Assembly (NCBI RefSeq): GCF_001613935.1
Contig: NZ_LQCI01000002.1
Span: forward strand, 186,001 to 250,000
DNA from: Amycolatopsis regifaucium
Lineage (GTDB): Bacteria; Actinomycetota; Actinomycetes; Mycobacteriales; Pseudonocardiaceae
Direction of reading: 5' to 3'
Length of the DNA stretch: 64,000 nucleotides
In this document: positions 32,710 through 41,431 of the stretch, one piece after another
Layout of the letters: every line of letters begins with the position of its first letter
How positions within the stretch are numbered: the first letter of the stretch is position 1
Translations under genes and position numbers: made by a program
The notes under the pieces: generated by a model
What the model was told of the DNA's origin: nothing
What the model saw: only the letters and a program-made list of their open reading frames with translations
Database searches by the model: none

Positions 32710-34188
32710 GTGTTAAAGCAGCTCAAACGCCCTTTCCGCAAGGTCGGCCGGACCGACCGGCGCCTGATGGCCCGGAGTGCGGCACTACCGAGGACCAGGG
32801 CCGACGACGTCATCACGGCCCTTTCCAAAAGTGCGGACAAATCCAAACTCTGGTGGTGTGTCGCCGTCCTGCTCGCGGCGAAGAAGGGGCCTACCCGCCG
32901 CGGCGCCCTGCGCGGCGTGGCCGCCATCGCGGGCGCCAGCGCCGCGGCGAACCTGGTCGGCAAGCCCCTGTTCCCCCGCCGCCGTCCCGCGGCCGAGGAG
33001 GTGCCGCTCAACCGGCGCCTCGTCCGGCGCCCGACCTCGTCGTCCTTTCCGTCCGGGCACTCGGCGTCCGCGGCCGCCTTCGTCACGGCCGTCGCGATGG
33101 AATCCCCCAAAACCGGCGCGGCCCTGGTCCCGCTGGCCGCCGCCGTGGCCTACTCCCGGGTCCACACCGGCGTCCACTGGCCCAGTGACGTCGGCGTGGG
33201 GATCGGCATCGGCATCGGCGCGGGCCTGCTCACCCGGCACTGGTGGCCGCTGAATCCCGACGTCCCCGGGCGCACCGCGCACACCGCCGAAGCCCCCGAA
33301 ATGCGCGACGGCGAGGACATGCTGGTCCTGGTCAACCCGCTCTCCGGGATCGACGGCCGCGACCCGACCGAAGACGTCCGCTACGCCTGGCCCAAGGCCA
33401 CGGTGCTGTACCCGGACCCGAAGCAGGACCTGCGCGAACAGCTCTGCGAAGAGATCGCCGCCCGCGACAACACCGTGCGGGCGCTCGGCGTCGCCGGCGG
33501 GGACGGGACGGTCGCCGCGGTGGCCGCCGTCGCGGCCGATCACGACCTGCCGCTCGCCCTCATCCCGGCGGGCACCCTCAACCACTTCGCGCGCGACGTC
33601 GGCATGCGTTCGATGCCCGACGCCGACGCCGCCACCGAGGCGGGCAACGCCGTCGGCGTCGACCTCGGCGAGGTCGAAATCAACGACCAGGACGACCACC
33701 GCTACTTCGTCAACACCGCGAGTCTCGGCGGTTACCCGGAGATGGTCCGGCTACGGGAAAAGCTCCAGAAACGGCATCCCAAGTGGCCGTCCGCGGCGAT
33801 CGCGCTCGCCCGCACGCTCCGGCGCGCGAAGCCGCTGGAAGTGACCCTCAACGGCAAGCACGCCAGCATCTGGCTGCTGTTCGTCGGCAACGGCACCTAC
33901 GCGCCGAAGGGGCTCGCGCCCTCGCACCGCCCGGCACTCGACACCGGCCTGCTCGACGTCCGCTACCTGCGCGCCGACCTGCCGTACTCGCGGGCGCGGT
34001 TCATCCTGGCCATGATCACGAACAGCCTCAACGCCAGCCACGTGTACCAGGAACTCGACCTGCCGGAACTGCACGTCCGGCTCCTCGACGGCAACCGCCG
34101 CGTCGCCACCGACGGGGAGGTCGGACCGCTCGGCAAGGACTTCCGCTTCCGTTCACGGCCCAGCGCGCTGACCATCTACCGGCTCTGA
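32710..34188 (+). CDS. Bifunctional PAP2 phosphatase / diacylglycerol kinase-like protein
   Basis: A 492-residue fusion. The N-terminal half is a membrane PAP2 phosphatase with the acid-phosphatase signature in [15 protein letters not shown] (about residues 112-126) and [16 protein letters not shown] (about 151-166). The C-terminal half is a DAGK_cat lipid kinase with [15 protein letters not shown] and [15 protein letters not shown]. Together they could dephosphorylate and phosphorylate lipid intermediates. This fusion is known in actinobacteria, so it is not an assembly artefact. The start is a GTG without a strong ribosome-binding site. It is divergent from pafA and convergent with prcA across a long hairpin, and is inserted within the otherwise proteasomal region. 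Confidence 0.88.
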   Translation: MLKQLKRPFRKVGRTDRRLMARSAALPRTRADDVITALSKSADKSKLWWCVAVLLAAKKGPTRRGALRGVAAIAGASAAANLVGKPLFPRRRPAAEEVPLNRRLVRRPTSSSFPSGHSASAAAFVTAVAMESPKTGAALVPLAAAVAYSRVHTGVHWPSDVGVGIGIGIGAGLLTRHWWPLNPDVPGRTAHTAEAPEMRDGEDMLVLVNPLSGIDGRDPTEDVRYAWPKATVLYPDPKQDLREQLCEEIAARDNTVRALGVAGGDGTVAAVAAVAADHDLPLALIPAGTLNHFARDVGMRSMPDADAATEAGNAVGVDLGEVEINDQDDHRYFVNTASLGGYPEMVRLREKLQKRHPKWPSAAIALARTLRRAKPLEVTLNGKHASIWLLFVGNGTYAPKGLAPSHRPALDTGLLDVRYLRADLPYSRARFILAMITNSLNASHVYQELDLPELHVRLLDGNRRVATDGEVGPLGKDFRFRSRPSALTIYRL

Positions 34189-34202
34189 GGAGCGGTAAGC
34201 CG

Positions 34203-34265
34203 GAAAGTCCGTGAAGGCCTCCTTCCCTACCTTGAGCGTAGGAAAGGAGGCCTTCACGGACTTTC
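34203..34265. terminator. Long inverted repeat d (47-nt core family)
   Basis: Arms of 28 nt (34203-34230 and 34238-34265) have one mismatch and a 7-nt loop. The core from GTG (34211) to CAC (ending 34257) is 47 nt. It fills most of the gap between convergent genes (PAP2-DAGK and prcA) and would work in both directions. The arm resembles element f. Confidence 0.75.
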
Positions 34266-34279
34266 GGTGGGGCGCAGTC

Positions 34280-35035
34280 CTACTTGGACTCACCTTCAGG
34301 CTTGTCGCCCTCGGCCTTGTCCGTCTCCGGTTCCTCCGGCTCGACGGGGAGCAGCGCGTCCAGCGCCGCCCCGGCGACCCTCCGGAACTTGCGGCCGCGC
34401 CGCTCCCGCTCCAGGACGGCGACCTCGAGCTTCACCGGGTCCGAGTCGCCGTTCGTGGGTGCCGGGGTGTTGGCGCGCAACGCCTTCACCGCGACGCCGA
34501 GCGCGTCGGCCAGCTCCATGTCCGGCTCGAAGCTCTCCTTGAGCTTCGTGGTGAGCGTATCGGCCTGACCGCCCATCACGACGAACTTCGGCTCGTCGTA
34601 GATCGAACCGTCGTAGGTCAACCGGTACAGCTGGTCTTCGGCCGCGGTCGCGCCGACCTCGGCGACACAGACCTCCACCTCGAACGGCTTCAGCTGTTCG
34701 GTGAAGATGCTGCCCAGCGTCGCGGCGTACGCGTTCGCCAGGGCACGCGCGCTGACGTCCCGGCGGTCGTACTGGTAGCCCTTCAGGTCCGCGTGCCGGA
34801 TACCGGCGACCCGCAGGTTCTCGAATTCGCTGTACCGGCCCACGGCCGCGAAACCGATCCGGTCGTAGATCTCCGACACCTTGTGCAACGTCGCCGAGGG
34901 GTTCTCGGCCACGAACAGCACGCCACCGCGGTACTTGAGCACGACCACGCTCCGGCCGCGCGCGATGCCCTTGCGCGCGATCTCGGAACGCTCCCGCATC
35001 AGCTGCTCGGGAGAGGCGTACAACGGCATCGTCAC
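34280..35035 (-). CDS. prcA: 20S proteasome alpha subunit
   Basis: A 251-residue alpha subunit forming the outer rings and gate of the 20S core. The N-terminal [20 protein letters not shown] helix is the alpha signature, followed by [18 protein letters not shown] and [19 protein letters not shown]. The C-terminal tail is acidic and Glu/Pro-rich, as in M. tuberculosis PrcA. GTG at 35035 is chosen (GGAG 7 nt upstream). ATG at 35029 would remove only two residues. It lies 64 nt after prcB on the same strand, the usual prcB-prcA order. Confidence 0.96.
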   Translation of the reverse strand: MTMPLYASPEQLMRERSEIARKGIARGRSVVVLKYRGGVLFVAENPSATLHKVSEIYDRIGFAAVGRYSEFENLRVAGIRHADLKGYQYDRRDVSARALANAYAATLGSIFTEQLKPFEVEVCVAEVGATAAEDQLYRLTYDGSIYDEPKFVVMGGQADTLTTKLKESFEPDMELADALGVAVKALRANTPAPTNGDSDPVKLEVAVLERERRGRKFRRVAGAALDALLPVEPEEPETDKAEGDKPEGESK

Positions 35036-35099
35036 TGTGGTGCTCCGCTCTTTCTGGCTCTCATCGGAAAGGGAACAGGGAGGAAGGCCTCAAAACCGC

Positions 35100-35936
35100 C
35101 TAGCGCCCGCGCTCGGCTCGCGCGGCCACGACGGCCTCGGCCACCGCGGTCGTCTGCTCCACCGGCACGGCGACGGCACCCTGTTCCGCGGTGACCGTGA
35201 CGACCGTCGGGAAGATCCGGCGCACCAGATCCGGCCCGCCGGTCGCGCTGTCGTCGTCCGCCGCGTCGTACAGCGCCTCGACCGCCACGCGGATCGCGCC
35301 TTCGGCGTCCGCGTCGGGGTCGTAGAGCTTCTTCAGCGCGCCCTTCGCGAACAGCGAACCCGAACCGATGGCGTGATACCCGGCGCGCTCCTCGTAGCGC
35401 CCGCCCGTGGGGTCGTACGACACGATCCTGCCCGCGTGCTTGGCGTCCTCCGCCTCGAGGTCGTAGCCGACGAACAGCGGCAGCACGGCCAGGCCTGCCA
35501 TCGCCATCTCCAGGTTGGACTTCACCAGCCCGGCCAGCTTGTTCGTCTTACCGTCGAGCGAGAGCGAGACACCCTCGATCTTCTCGTAGTGCGCCAGTTC
35601 GACCGCGTACAACCGCACCATCTCGATCGCCAGCCCGGCCGAACCCGCGATCCCCACCGCCGAATACTCGTCGGTGACGTGCACCTTCTCCATGTCGCGC
35701 GAAGCGATCAGGTTGCCCGACGTCGCCCGCCGGTCACCGGCGATCAGCACCCCGCCCGCGAACTTGACCGCGACGATCGTCGTACCGTGCGGCGCGGCGA
35801 GCCCCGCCGCCCCCGCCGCGGCCCGCCGCTCGGGCAGCAGCTCGGGCGCCTGCGCCCGAAGGAAATCCGAGAACGACGAGGTCGCAGACGAGAAGTACGC
35901 GGCGGGCAGCGCCGACTTACCCGAGGTGTGTTCCAT
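35100..35936 (-). CDS. prcB: 20S proteasome beta subunit
   Basis: A 278-residue beta subunit with the proteolytic sites of the 20S core. A 51-residue propeptide ends APHG and is followed by the catalytic N-terminal Thr ([20 protein letters not shown], Thr52), with the conserved Asp and Lys nearby. [17 protein letters not shown] and [20 protein letters not shown] are typical of bacterial beta subunits. Autocleavage after Gly51 should expose Thr52. It lies 73 nt downstream of pup and upstream of prcA, as in most actinobacteria. Confidence 0.97.
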   Translation of the reverse strand: MEHTSGKSALPAAYFSSATSSFSDFLRAQAPELLPERRAAAGAAGLAAPHGTTIVAVKFAGGVLIAGDRRATSGNLIASRDMEKVHVTDEYSAVGIAGSAGLAIEMVRLYAVELAHYEKIEGVSLSLDGKTNKLAGLVKSNLEMAMAGLAVLPLFVGYDLEAEDAKHAGRIVSYDPTGGRYEERAGYHAIGSGSLFAKGALKKLYDPDADAEGAIRVAVEALYDAADDDSATGGPDLVRRIFPTVVTVTAEQGAVAVPVEQTTAVAEAVVAARAERGR

Positions 35937-36009
35937 ACGTGCTCAAAGTTCCAATCTGTGTGATCCGCCGGCTCCGCACCGGCGGCCGCGGGGGCCGCCG
36001 GAAGACGAG

Positions 36010-36204
36010 CTACTCGCCGCCCTTTTGCACGTACGCGCGAACGAAGTCCTCGGCGTTCTCCTCGAGTACGTCGTCGATCTCGTCGAGGATCGTGTCGACG
36101 TCCTCACCGAGCTTCTCGCGTCGCTCCTGGCCGGCCGGACCGCCGCCCTCGAACTCTTCGTCCGAGTCGCCGCCGCCGTGCTTTTCGATCTTTTCCTGAG
36201 CCAT
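36010..36204 (-). CDS. pup: Prokaryotic ubiquitin-like protein Pup
   Basis: A 64-residue intrinsically disordered protein modifier. It is highly acidic, with the helical central region KLGEDVDTILDEIDDVLEEN that binds the Arc/Mpa coiled coil, and it ends FVRAYVQKGGE. The last codon before TAG is GAG, so Pup is made with a C-terminal Glu and needs no deamidation before ligation. M. tuberculosis Pup ends in Gln. ATG has GGGAGG upstream, and TAGGCT some 30 nt upstream could be its -10. The gene precedes prcB and follows dop by 97 nt. Confidence 0.97.
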   Translation of the reverse strand: MAQEKIEKHGGGDSDEEFEGGGPAGQERREKLGEDVDTILDEIDDVLEENAEDFVRAYVQKGGE

Positions 36205-36301
36205 CTCGCCTCCCGGTGTGGCCGATGTTTCCTAGCCTACCCAGCGGTCCCGACATTCCGCGGGATCCGTGATCGCTTAACACTGAGGAAAGGAAAACCC
36301 G

Positions 36302-37804
36302 CTAGTCCGAACCGGTGAGCGCCTCCACCAGCTCCTCGGCGGTCGCCGAGTCGTCCAGCAACTTCCCCACGTGCGCCTTCGTGCCCCGCAGCGGCTCCAA
36401 CGTCGGGATCCGCACCAGCGATTCCCTGCCGACGTCGAAGATGACCGAATCCCACGACGCCGCGGCGATGGAGTTGGCGTACTTCTCCAGCGTGCGGCCC
36501 CGGAAATAGGCCCTGGTGTCCGAAGGCGGCGTCGTGACCGCCTCCAGCACCTCCTCCTCGGTCACCAGGCGCTTCATCGAGCCCCTGGTGACGAGCCTGT
36601 TGTACAGGCCCTTGTCCAGCCGGACATCCGAGTACTGCAGGTCGACCAGCCGCAATCGCGGCGCGCCCCAGCCCAGCTGGTCCCGCGCGCGGTAGCCCTC
36701 GAGCAACCGCAGCTTGGCGGGCCAGTCCAGCCTGTCCGCGCATTCCTGGGGATCCCGCGCCAGCGCGTCCAGGATCTCGCCCCAGACCCGCAGGACCTCC
36801 TTGGCTGCCTCGTCCGCGCCGGTGCGCTCCAGATTCGCCGACGCGATCTCGTGATAGGCGAACTGCAGGTCCAGCCCGGTGTACTTCCGTCCGTTGGCCA
36901 GCGACACCTTCGCCTTCAGCGTCGGGTCGTGGCTGATCTGGTGCACCGCGCGCACCGGCTCGTCCAGCTTGAGGTCGTCGAACCGGATGCCCGCCTCGAT
37001 CAGGTCCAGCACCAGCGCCGTCGTCCCCACCTTGAGATAGGTCGAGTACTCGGCCAGGTTCGCGTCCCCGATGATGACGTGCAGCCTGCGGTACTTGTCC
37101 GCGTCGGCGTGCGGCTCGTCGCGGGTGTTGATGATCCCGCGTTTGAGCGTGGTCTCCAGGCCGACCTCGACCTCGATGTAGTCGGAGCGCTGCGAGAGCT
37201 GGAAACCGGCTTCCTCGCTCTGCTGGCCGATACCGACCCGGCCCGAACCGGTCACCACCTGTCGGGAGGCGAAGAACGGCGTCAGCCCGGCGATCACCGC
37301 GGTGAACGGGGTCGACCGCTGCATCAGGTAGTTCTCGTGCGTGCCGTAGCTCGCGCCCTTGCCGTCGACGTTGTTCTTGTACAGCTGCAACCGGGGCTGG
37401 CCGGGGACGGTGGCCGCCTTGCGCGCCGCCTCCTCCATGACCCGTTCGCCCGCCTTGTCCCAGATGACCGCGTCGCGCGCGTTCGTCACCTCGGGCGCCG
37501 AGTACTCCGGGTGAGCGTGGTCGACGTACAGCCGGGCGCCGTTGGTCAAGATCACGTTGGCCGCGCCGAGGTCCTCGACGTCCGGGTCGTGCCCGGGGCC
37601 GCTCGGCCCGGTCAGGTCGAACCCGCGGGCGTCACGCAAGGGCGATTCGACCTCGTAGTCCCATCGCGCCCGCCTCGCCCGCGGGATGTCGGCCGCGGCC
37701 GCGTAGGCCAGTACGACTTGGGTCGAGGTGAGTACCGGGTTCGCCGTCGCGTCGCCCGGCACCGCGATGCCGTACTCGACTTCGGTTCCCATGATCCGCC
37801 GCAT
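36302..37804 (-). CDS. dop: Depupylase / Pup deamidase Dop
   Basis: A 500-residue PafA paralogue that hydrolyses the Pup-lysine isopeptide bond (and Pup Gln to Glu where needed). [18 protein letters not shown] opens the nucleotide-binding fold, followed by the Dop-type insertion region around [20 protein letters not shown], then [20 protein letters not shown] and [20 protein letters not shown]. The C-terminus SWDSVIF and [16 protein letters not shown] is Dop-specific. ATG at 37804 lies 7 nt after TAGGGT, so it is probably leaderless. Because Pup here ends in Glu, depupylation is the expected main activity. It is divergent from a Nudix gene 43 nt away. Confidence 0.96.
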   Translation of the reverse strand: MRRIMGTEVEYGIAVPGDATANPVLTSTQVVLAYAAAADIPRARRARWDYEVESPLRDARGFDLTGPSGPGHDPDVEDLGAANVILTNGARLYVDHAHPEYSAPEVTNARDAVIWDKAGERVMEEAARKAATVPGQPRLQLYKNNVDGKGASYGTHENYLMQRSTPFTAVIAGLTPFFASRQVVTGSGRVGIGQQSEEAGFQLSQRSDYIEVEVGLETTLKRGIINTRDEPHADADKYRRLHVIIGDANLAEYSTYLKVGTTALVLDLIEAGIRFDDLKLDEPVRAVHQISHDPTLKAKVSLANGRKYTGLDLQFAYHEIASANLERTGADEAAKEVLRVWGEILDALARDPQECADRLDWPAKLRLLEGYRARDQLGWGAPRLRLVDLQYSDVRLDKGLYNRLVTRGSMKRLVTEEEVLEAVTTPPSDTRAYFRGRTLEKYANSIAAASWDSVIFDVGRESLVRIPTLEPLRGTKAHVGKLLDDSATAEELVEALTGSD

Positions 37805-37847
37805 ACCCACCACCCTACGGGGTCGGGGCCGTGCGACGATGCCCCCC

Positions 37848-38366
37848 ATGTCAGGCAGTGACGAACTCGTTGCGCTCTATGACCTCGGCGGAACCGCCGT
37901 GGGGGAAGCCGCCCGCTCCCGGGTGCGTGCCGAGAACCTGTGGCACGCCGCCGGCGTCGTCTTGGTCCGTTCGAGTGACGGAAACTCCGTCTACGTGCAC
38001 CTGCGCACGCCGACGAAGGACGTCTATCCCTCCACTTGGGACTGCTGGGCGGGCGGCATCGTCGCGGCGGGCGAGACCCCGGAGGACTGCGCGCGCCGCG
38101 AACTGGCTGAAGAACTCGGTGTTCACGGAGTGGAACTACAGCCGCTCTTCGTCCACATCACCGACGACGGCACGATCCGCTGCCACAACTTCGCCTTCGA
38201 GGCCCGCTGGGACGGCCTCTTCGTGCATCAGCCGTCCGAAGTCGTCGAAGGACGATGGCTGACGCTGGACGAGTTGCGTTCGTGGCTCGAGGATCCGGAG
38301 AGCCGGTTCGTCCCGGACGGACGGCTCGGCGCGCTGGAGTGGTTCCGGCGGGAAGCCGCCCGCTAG
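37848..38366 (+). CDS. Nudix hydrolase
   Basis: A 172-residue Nudix protein. The Nudix box is intact: [20 protein letters not shown] followed by ELGV, with the metal-binding REL and EEL glutamates, at about residues 73-96. The sequence before it ([15 protein letters not shown], then STWDCWAGG) resembles the IPP-isomerase-like/YfcD subgroup, which hydrolyses nucleoside-diphosphate-linked compounds. The substrate is not assignable. ATG at 37848 is preceded by GACGAT 7 nt upstream, a weak leaderless -10. Divergent from dop, and its stop interlocks with the stop of the lipoprotein gene through CTAG. Confidence 0.88.
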   Translation: MSGSDELVALYDLGGTAVGEAARSRVRAENLWHAAGVVLVRSSDGNSVYVHLRTPTKDVYPSTWDCWAGGIVAAGETPEDCARRELAEELGVHGVELQPLFVHITDDGTIRCHNFAFEARWDGLFVHQPSEVVEGRWLTLDELRSWLEDPESRFVPDGRLGALEWFRREAAR

Positions 38367-38965
38367 GCCGAACGGAGGCGCCGCACCACGATCGGCAGCA
38401 ACCGACGCGCCGCGTCGGTCGCCCGCGCCTCGGTCCCGGCGGTCACGCTGAGCGCGGAAACGAGCTTCCCCTTGGCGAGCAACACCGTGCACGTCGTGCC
38501 TTCGCACCAGGCGCGCTGCGCTTCGACGCCGGGCTGCCTCGTCAGCGTGAGTTTCTTGCCCTCACAGACCGCCTGGGTGACGACGTCGGAGGCGTCTCGG
38601 TCGGTGTACTCGGTGACCTGATGCTCCAGCATCGAGCCACTCGGGTACGACCACGCCGTCGAGCGGCTCGTGCCGCGGGTGAGGCCGGTCAGACAGCCGG
38701 ACACCTTGCTCTCGCCGGGGACGACCTCTTCCTCGGCGACGTCCTCGTCGGTCAGCAACGCGGCGGAAACCGCCGCGGGGACCGGGGCCGCGGTCGACGG
38801 CGGCACCGGCGCGGCCTGCGGCTTGACCGAAGGCCGCGTGGGCTCGACCGTGGGCGTCGGCGCCGGGTCGTCGTAATAGGTGTCGAGGTCGTTGGGACGG
38901 TCGGCGCAGCCCGACAAGCCGAACAACGCGACCGTCGCCACCGCGAGCACCTGCCGATGACGCAC
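38363..38965 (-). CDS. Predicted lipoprotein, function unknown
   Basis: A 200-residue lipoprotein with a basic start, a hydrophobic segment and the lipobox LSGC (Cys about residue 20). A disordered Pro/Thr/Ala linker to about residue 70 is followed by a compact domain with four Cys (VSGCLTGL, AVCEGKK, AWCEGTTCTV) that may form disulfides outside the cell. No family is recognised. GTG at 38965 is chosen over a TTG two codons upstream, because GGGGAGG lies 7 nt before the GTG and would overlap the TTG region. It is convergent with the Nudix gene. Confidence 0.7.
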   Translation of the reverse strand: MRHRQVLAVATVALFGLSGCADRPNDLDTYYDDPAPTPTVEPTRPSVKPQAAPVPPSTAAPVPAAVSAALLTDEDVAEEEVVPGESKVSGCLTGLTRGTSRSTAWSYPSGSMLEHQVTEYTDRDASDVVTQAVCEGKKLTLTRQPGVEAQRAWCEGTTCTVLLAKGKLVSALSVTAGTEARATDAARRLLPIVVRRLRSA

Positions 38966-39020
38966 CCTCAAGCCTCCCCGGTGTCCCGCCAGTGGTTTGC
39001 CGCGAGACTAGACCAGCCCG

Positions 39021-39974
39021 TCAGTGCCAGCCGAGGCAGGACCTGTGCCGCCAGTAGGCGGCGGGTTCTTCGGCGAGCCCGTCCAGCTCCGCCAGCTCGT
39101 CCGCGGTCAGCTTCACCTTCGTGGCAAGGAGATTCTCCGCGAGCTGCGCCGTGCTCGACGGGCCGATGACCGCCACCGGCCGCCACTCCCGCGCCAGCAC
39201 CGCCGCGATCGCCACCGCGTCCGGGCCCGCGTCGTGCTCCCGCGCGATCCGGGCGAGTACCGGCGGCGGTTCGACCACCAGGCGTCCGTTCGCGACGGTT
39301 TCCTTGACCAGGACCCGTTTCCCGGCCGCGTGTGCCTCCGCGAGCGCCGGGCCGACCGAAGGTTCGAGCAGGTTCCACGTCGACTGCACGGCACTGAAGA
39401 CCGGCGTGCCGGCCACTGCCAGCTCGAACGCGCGGCGGACCGCGTCGGCCTGCGCGGGTCCGGACGTGGAGAATCCCACCGGGACACCGTCGGCGGCGAG
39501 TTCGGCCAGCGCGCCGATCAACCGCTCGTCGGTGAACAGCGGACTGTCCACAGTGAGCGAGTGGACCTGGTAGAGCGACACCGCTTTCCCCAGCAGGTCA
39601 ACGGTTTCCGCCCACTGTTCGGCGAACCGCGCCGCGGTGTGCTCCTTGACCTCGTGCACGTCGGCGTCGAGCTGCCACTCCCCCACGTAGCGGTAGCCCC
39701 ATTTACTCGACACGGTGACGTCGTCGTGGGCGCGATCGGCGAGCCACCCGGCGAGGAACTCCTCCGAAGAACCATACGAACGGGCGACGTCGATCCAGCG
39801 GACGCCCGCGCGGTACGCGTCGTCGAGCACGTCGTAGGTCGCCGCGCGCATCGCGTCGAACCCGCGTCCCGGCGGCAGCGCGTCGACCCGGCCGAGATTG
39901 ATGTACGCGGGCCTGCCGAGCGCGGCCAGTCCGACGGCGATCCGTTCGCCGACGGGGCTTTCCGAGTGGGTCAC
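39021..39974 (-). CDS. Aldo/keto reductase
   Basis: A 317-residue TIM-barrel aldo/keto reductase. The strand-beta1 region ALGRPAYINLGRVDAL is followed by DDAYRAGVRWIDVARSYGSS (catalytic Asp and Tyr), VSSKWGYRYVG (catalytic Lys) and SLYQVHSLT (catalytic His). NADP(H)-dependent reduction of an aldehyde or ketone is expected, with unknown substrate. GTG at 39974 overlaps the stop of the small upstream gene by 4 nt (GTGA), so the two are coupled. A longer in-frame start would add 13 residues without a ribosome-binding site. Confidence 0.9.
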   Translation of the reverse strand: MTHSESPVGERIAVGLAALGRPAYINLGRVDALPPGRGFDAMRAATYDVLDDAYRAGVRWIDVARSYGSSEEFLAGWLADRAHDDVTVSSKWGYRYVGEWQLDADVHEVKEHTAARFAEQWAETVDLLGKAVSLYQVHSLTVDSPLFTDERLIGALAELAADGVPVGFSTSGPAQADAVRRAFELAVAGTPVFSAVQSTWNLLEPSVGPALAEAHAAGKRVLVKETVANGRLVVEPPPVLARIAREHDAGPDAVAIAAVLAREWRPVAVIGPSSTAQLAENLLATKVKLTADELAELDGLAEEPAAYWRHRSCLGWH

Positions 39975-40315
39975 CGGGTTCCTTCGTTCTTGTGGCGGAG
40001 GATCGCGAGCCACTGGCTCGAGTTCTGCGCCTGCCGATGGAGCTTTTCGAGGCGGGCGGCCGGGGCCCGAACGTAACCCTTGCCGAAGACGGGCGCGATC
40101 TGGCGGAGGCTGGCGCCCTCTTCCCTGGCGGCCAGCAGTGCCCAGTCGGACGCGTCGGCGCAGGCCGCGGAGGCGCGCCGCAACTCACCCAGCAGTTCGA
40201 TGAGTTCGGGAGCGCTCACCTCCCCCGCTCCGACGGCGGCCGCCGTCGTTTCCAACCATGCCAGGACATCGGCTTCGGTGATCGGCGCGCGCGGGCGCCC
40301 GGAGGATTCGCTCAC
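39971..40315 (-). CDS. Small protein with HTH-like C-terminal region, unknown function
   Basis: A 114-residue mostly helical protein. The segment ALLAAREEGASLRQIAPVFG could be a helix-turn-helix (the pattern is like those in small XRE- or sigma-like regulators), followed by a basic helix. No family is recognised with confidence. GTG at 40315 has TATACT (40324-40329) 8 nt upstream, so it is probably leaderless. The promoter overlaps a 21-nt sequence repeated at 63612. It is coupled to the aldo/keto reductase downstream, possibly as its regulator (inference). Confidence 0.6.
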   Translation of the reverse strand: MSESSGRPRAPITEADVLAWLETTAAAVGAGEVSAPELIELLGELRRASAACADASDWALLAAREEGASLRQIAPVFGKGYVRAPAARLEKLHRQAQNSSQWLAILRHKNEGTR

Positions 40316-40323
40316 AACCCCGA

Positions 40324-40347
40324 AGTATAGGGCGTTATACGCACGTC
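40324..40347 (-). promoter_or_regulatory. Promoter containing a 21-nt sequence repeated at 63612
   Basis: On the minus strand the -10 TATACT (40324-40329) serves the 114-residue protein gene. Positions 40327-40347 are identical, over 21 nt, to 63612-63632. The shared sequence begins ATAGGGCGTTATACGC and contains the interrupted dyad GCGT-TAT-ACGC. Here it lies in a divergent promoter region. At 63612 it overlaps the stop codon of the ABC-F gene. Confidence 0.5.
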
Positions 40348-40459
40348 GGTGACCGGCGGCGCGCCGGAGAGCTCGGACACAGCGTCCGAAATCCGCTGGA
40401 GTACTTGGAGGTTTCCGGATTCACTGAGCCCGGAGCTTGAGGATTCAGGAGAAGGACAA

Positions 40460-41371
40460 TTGGGACGTTTCAGTATCGCGATCCGGTTCGCGGCACTCGC
40501 GATCGTGTGGGGTGCGAGTTTTCTGTTCATCAAGGTCGGTCTCACCGGCCTGTCGCCCGCACAGGTGGCGCTTTCCCGCGTCTGCCTCGGCGCGCTGGCG
40601 CTGATCGCCATCGCGGCCTGGCGGCGCAAGCCACTCCCCCGTGATCCGGCGCTCTGGGGTCACCTCGCGGTCCTCTCCGTGCTGCTGTGCGTCATCCCGT
40701 TCCTGTTGTTCTCCTGGGCCGAGCAGTACATCTCCTCCGGGCTCGCCAGCATCTTCAACGCCACGACCCCGCTGATCACCATGCTCATCGCCGCGGCGGC
40801 CCTGCCGTCCGAGCGGTTCACGAAGGCCCGCACGACGGGTCTGCTCCTCGGCTTCCTCGGCGTGCTCACGATCGTCGGGGTCTGGCAAGGGATCGACGTC
40901 TCCCACGAGCTGACGGCGCAGCTGGCGTGCCTGGGCGCGACCACGTGTTACGGAATCTCGTTCGTCTACGTCCGGCGGTTCATCTCCTGGCGCAACCTCG
41001 ACGCGCCGACCATCGCGCTCGGCCAGGTCTGTTGCGGCGCCGTGGTGATGCTGGCACTCGCGCCGTTCATCGCGACGTCGCCGGTGCGCCTCGACACGCC
41101 GATCGTCTTGAGCATGATCGCACTCGGCGCGCTGGGCACAGGGCTCGCCTACGCCTGGAACGCGTCGATCATCGCGGCCTGGGGCGCGTCGAACGCCTCG
41201 GCGGTGACCTACCTCACACCGGTCGTCGGTGTCCTGCTCGGTGTCCTGGTCCTCGACGAACCCTTGGCATGGAACCAGCCTGTCGGCGCGTTGCTCGTCG
41301 TCCTCGGGATCCTGGCCGCGCACGGCCGGTTGAGCCCGCGCAAGAAAACCGCGGAACCCGTAGCCGCGTAA
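40460..41371 (+). CDS. EamA/DMT-family transporter
   Basis: A 303-residue drug/metabolite transporter with ten hydrophobic segments in two EamA repeats (IRFAALAIVWGASFLFIKVG at the start of repeat 1, CYGISFVYVRRFISW opening repeat 2). It is an inner-membrane exporter of small metabolites or amino acids, substrate unknown. TTG at 40460 is chosen because AGGAGAAGG lies 4 nt upstream and it opens directly into the first helix. An upstream GTG at 40349 adds 37 hydrophilic residues unlike the family. It converges on arc across element e. Confidence 0.85.
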   Translation: MGRFSIAIRFAALAIVWGASFLFIKVGLTGLSPAQVALSRVCLGALALIAIAAWRRKPLPRDPALWGHLAVLSVLLCVIPFLLFSWAEQYISSGLASIFNATTPLITMLIAAAALPSERFTKARTTGLLLGFLGVLTIVGVWQGIDVSHELTAQLACLGATTCYGISFVYVRRFISWRNLDAPTIALGQVCCGAVVMLALAPFIATSPVRLDTPIVLSMIALGALGTGLAYAWNASIIAAWGASNASAVTYLTPVVGVLLGVLVLDEPLAWNQPVGALLVVLGILAAHGRLSPRKKTAEPVAA

Positions 41372-41376
41372 GACAC

Positions 41377-41425
41377 ACCGAAGGGGCTCTTCACCACATG
41401 GCATGCGGTGAAGAGCCCCTTCGGT
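41377..41425. terminator. Long inverted repeat e (47-nt core family, variant ends)
   Basis: Arms of 24 nt (41377-41400 and 41402-41425) have one mismatch and a 1-nt centre. The core is again 47 nt (41378-41424), but its ends read CCGAAGG rather than RTGAAGG. It lies between convergent EamA and arc genes, immediately after the EamA stop. Confidence 0.7.
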
Positions 41426-41431
41426 TTCGTA

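Noticed and set aside
32710-34188. PAP2-DAGK open frame as a sequencing-error fusion of two genes
   Set aside because: The frame is continuous with a proper linker, and the same fusion is a known actinobacterial architecture.
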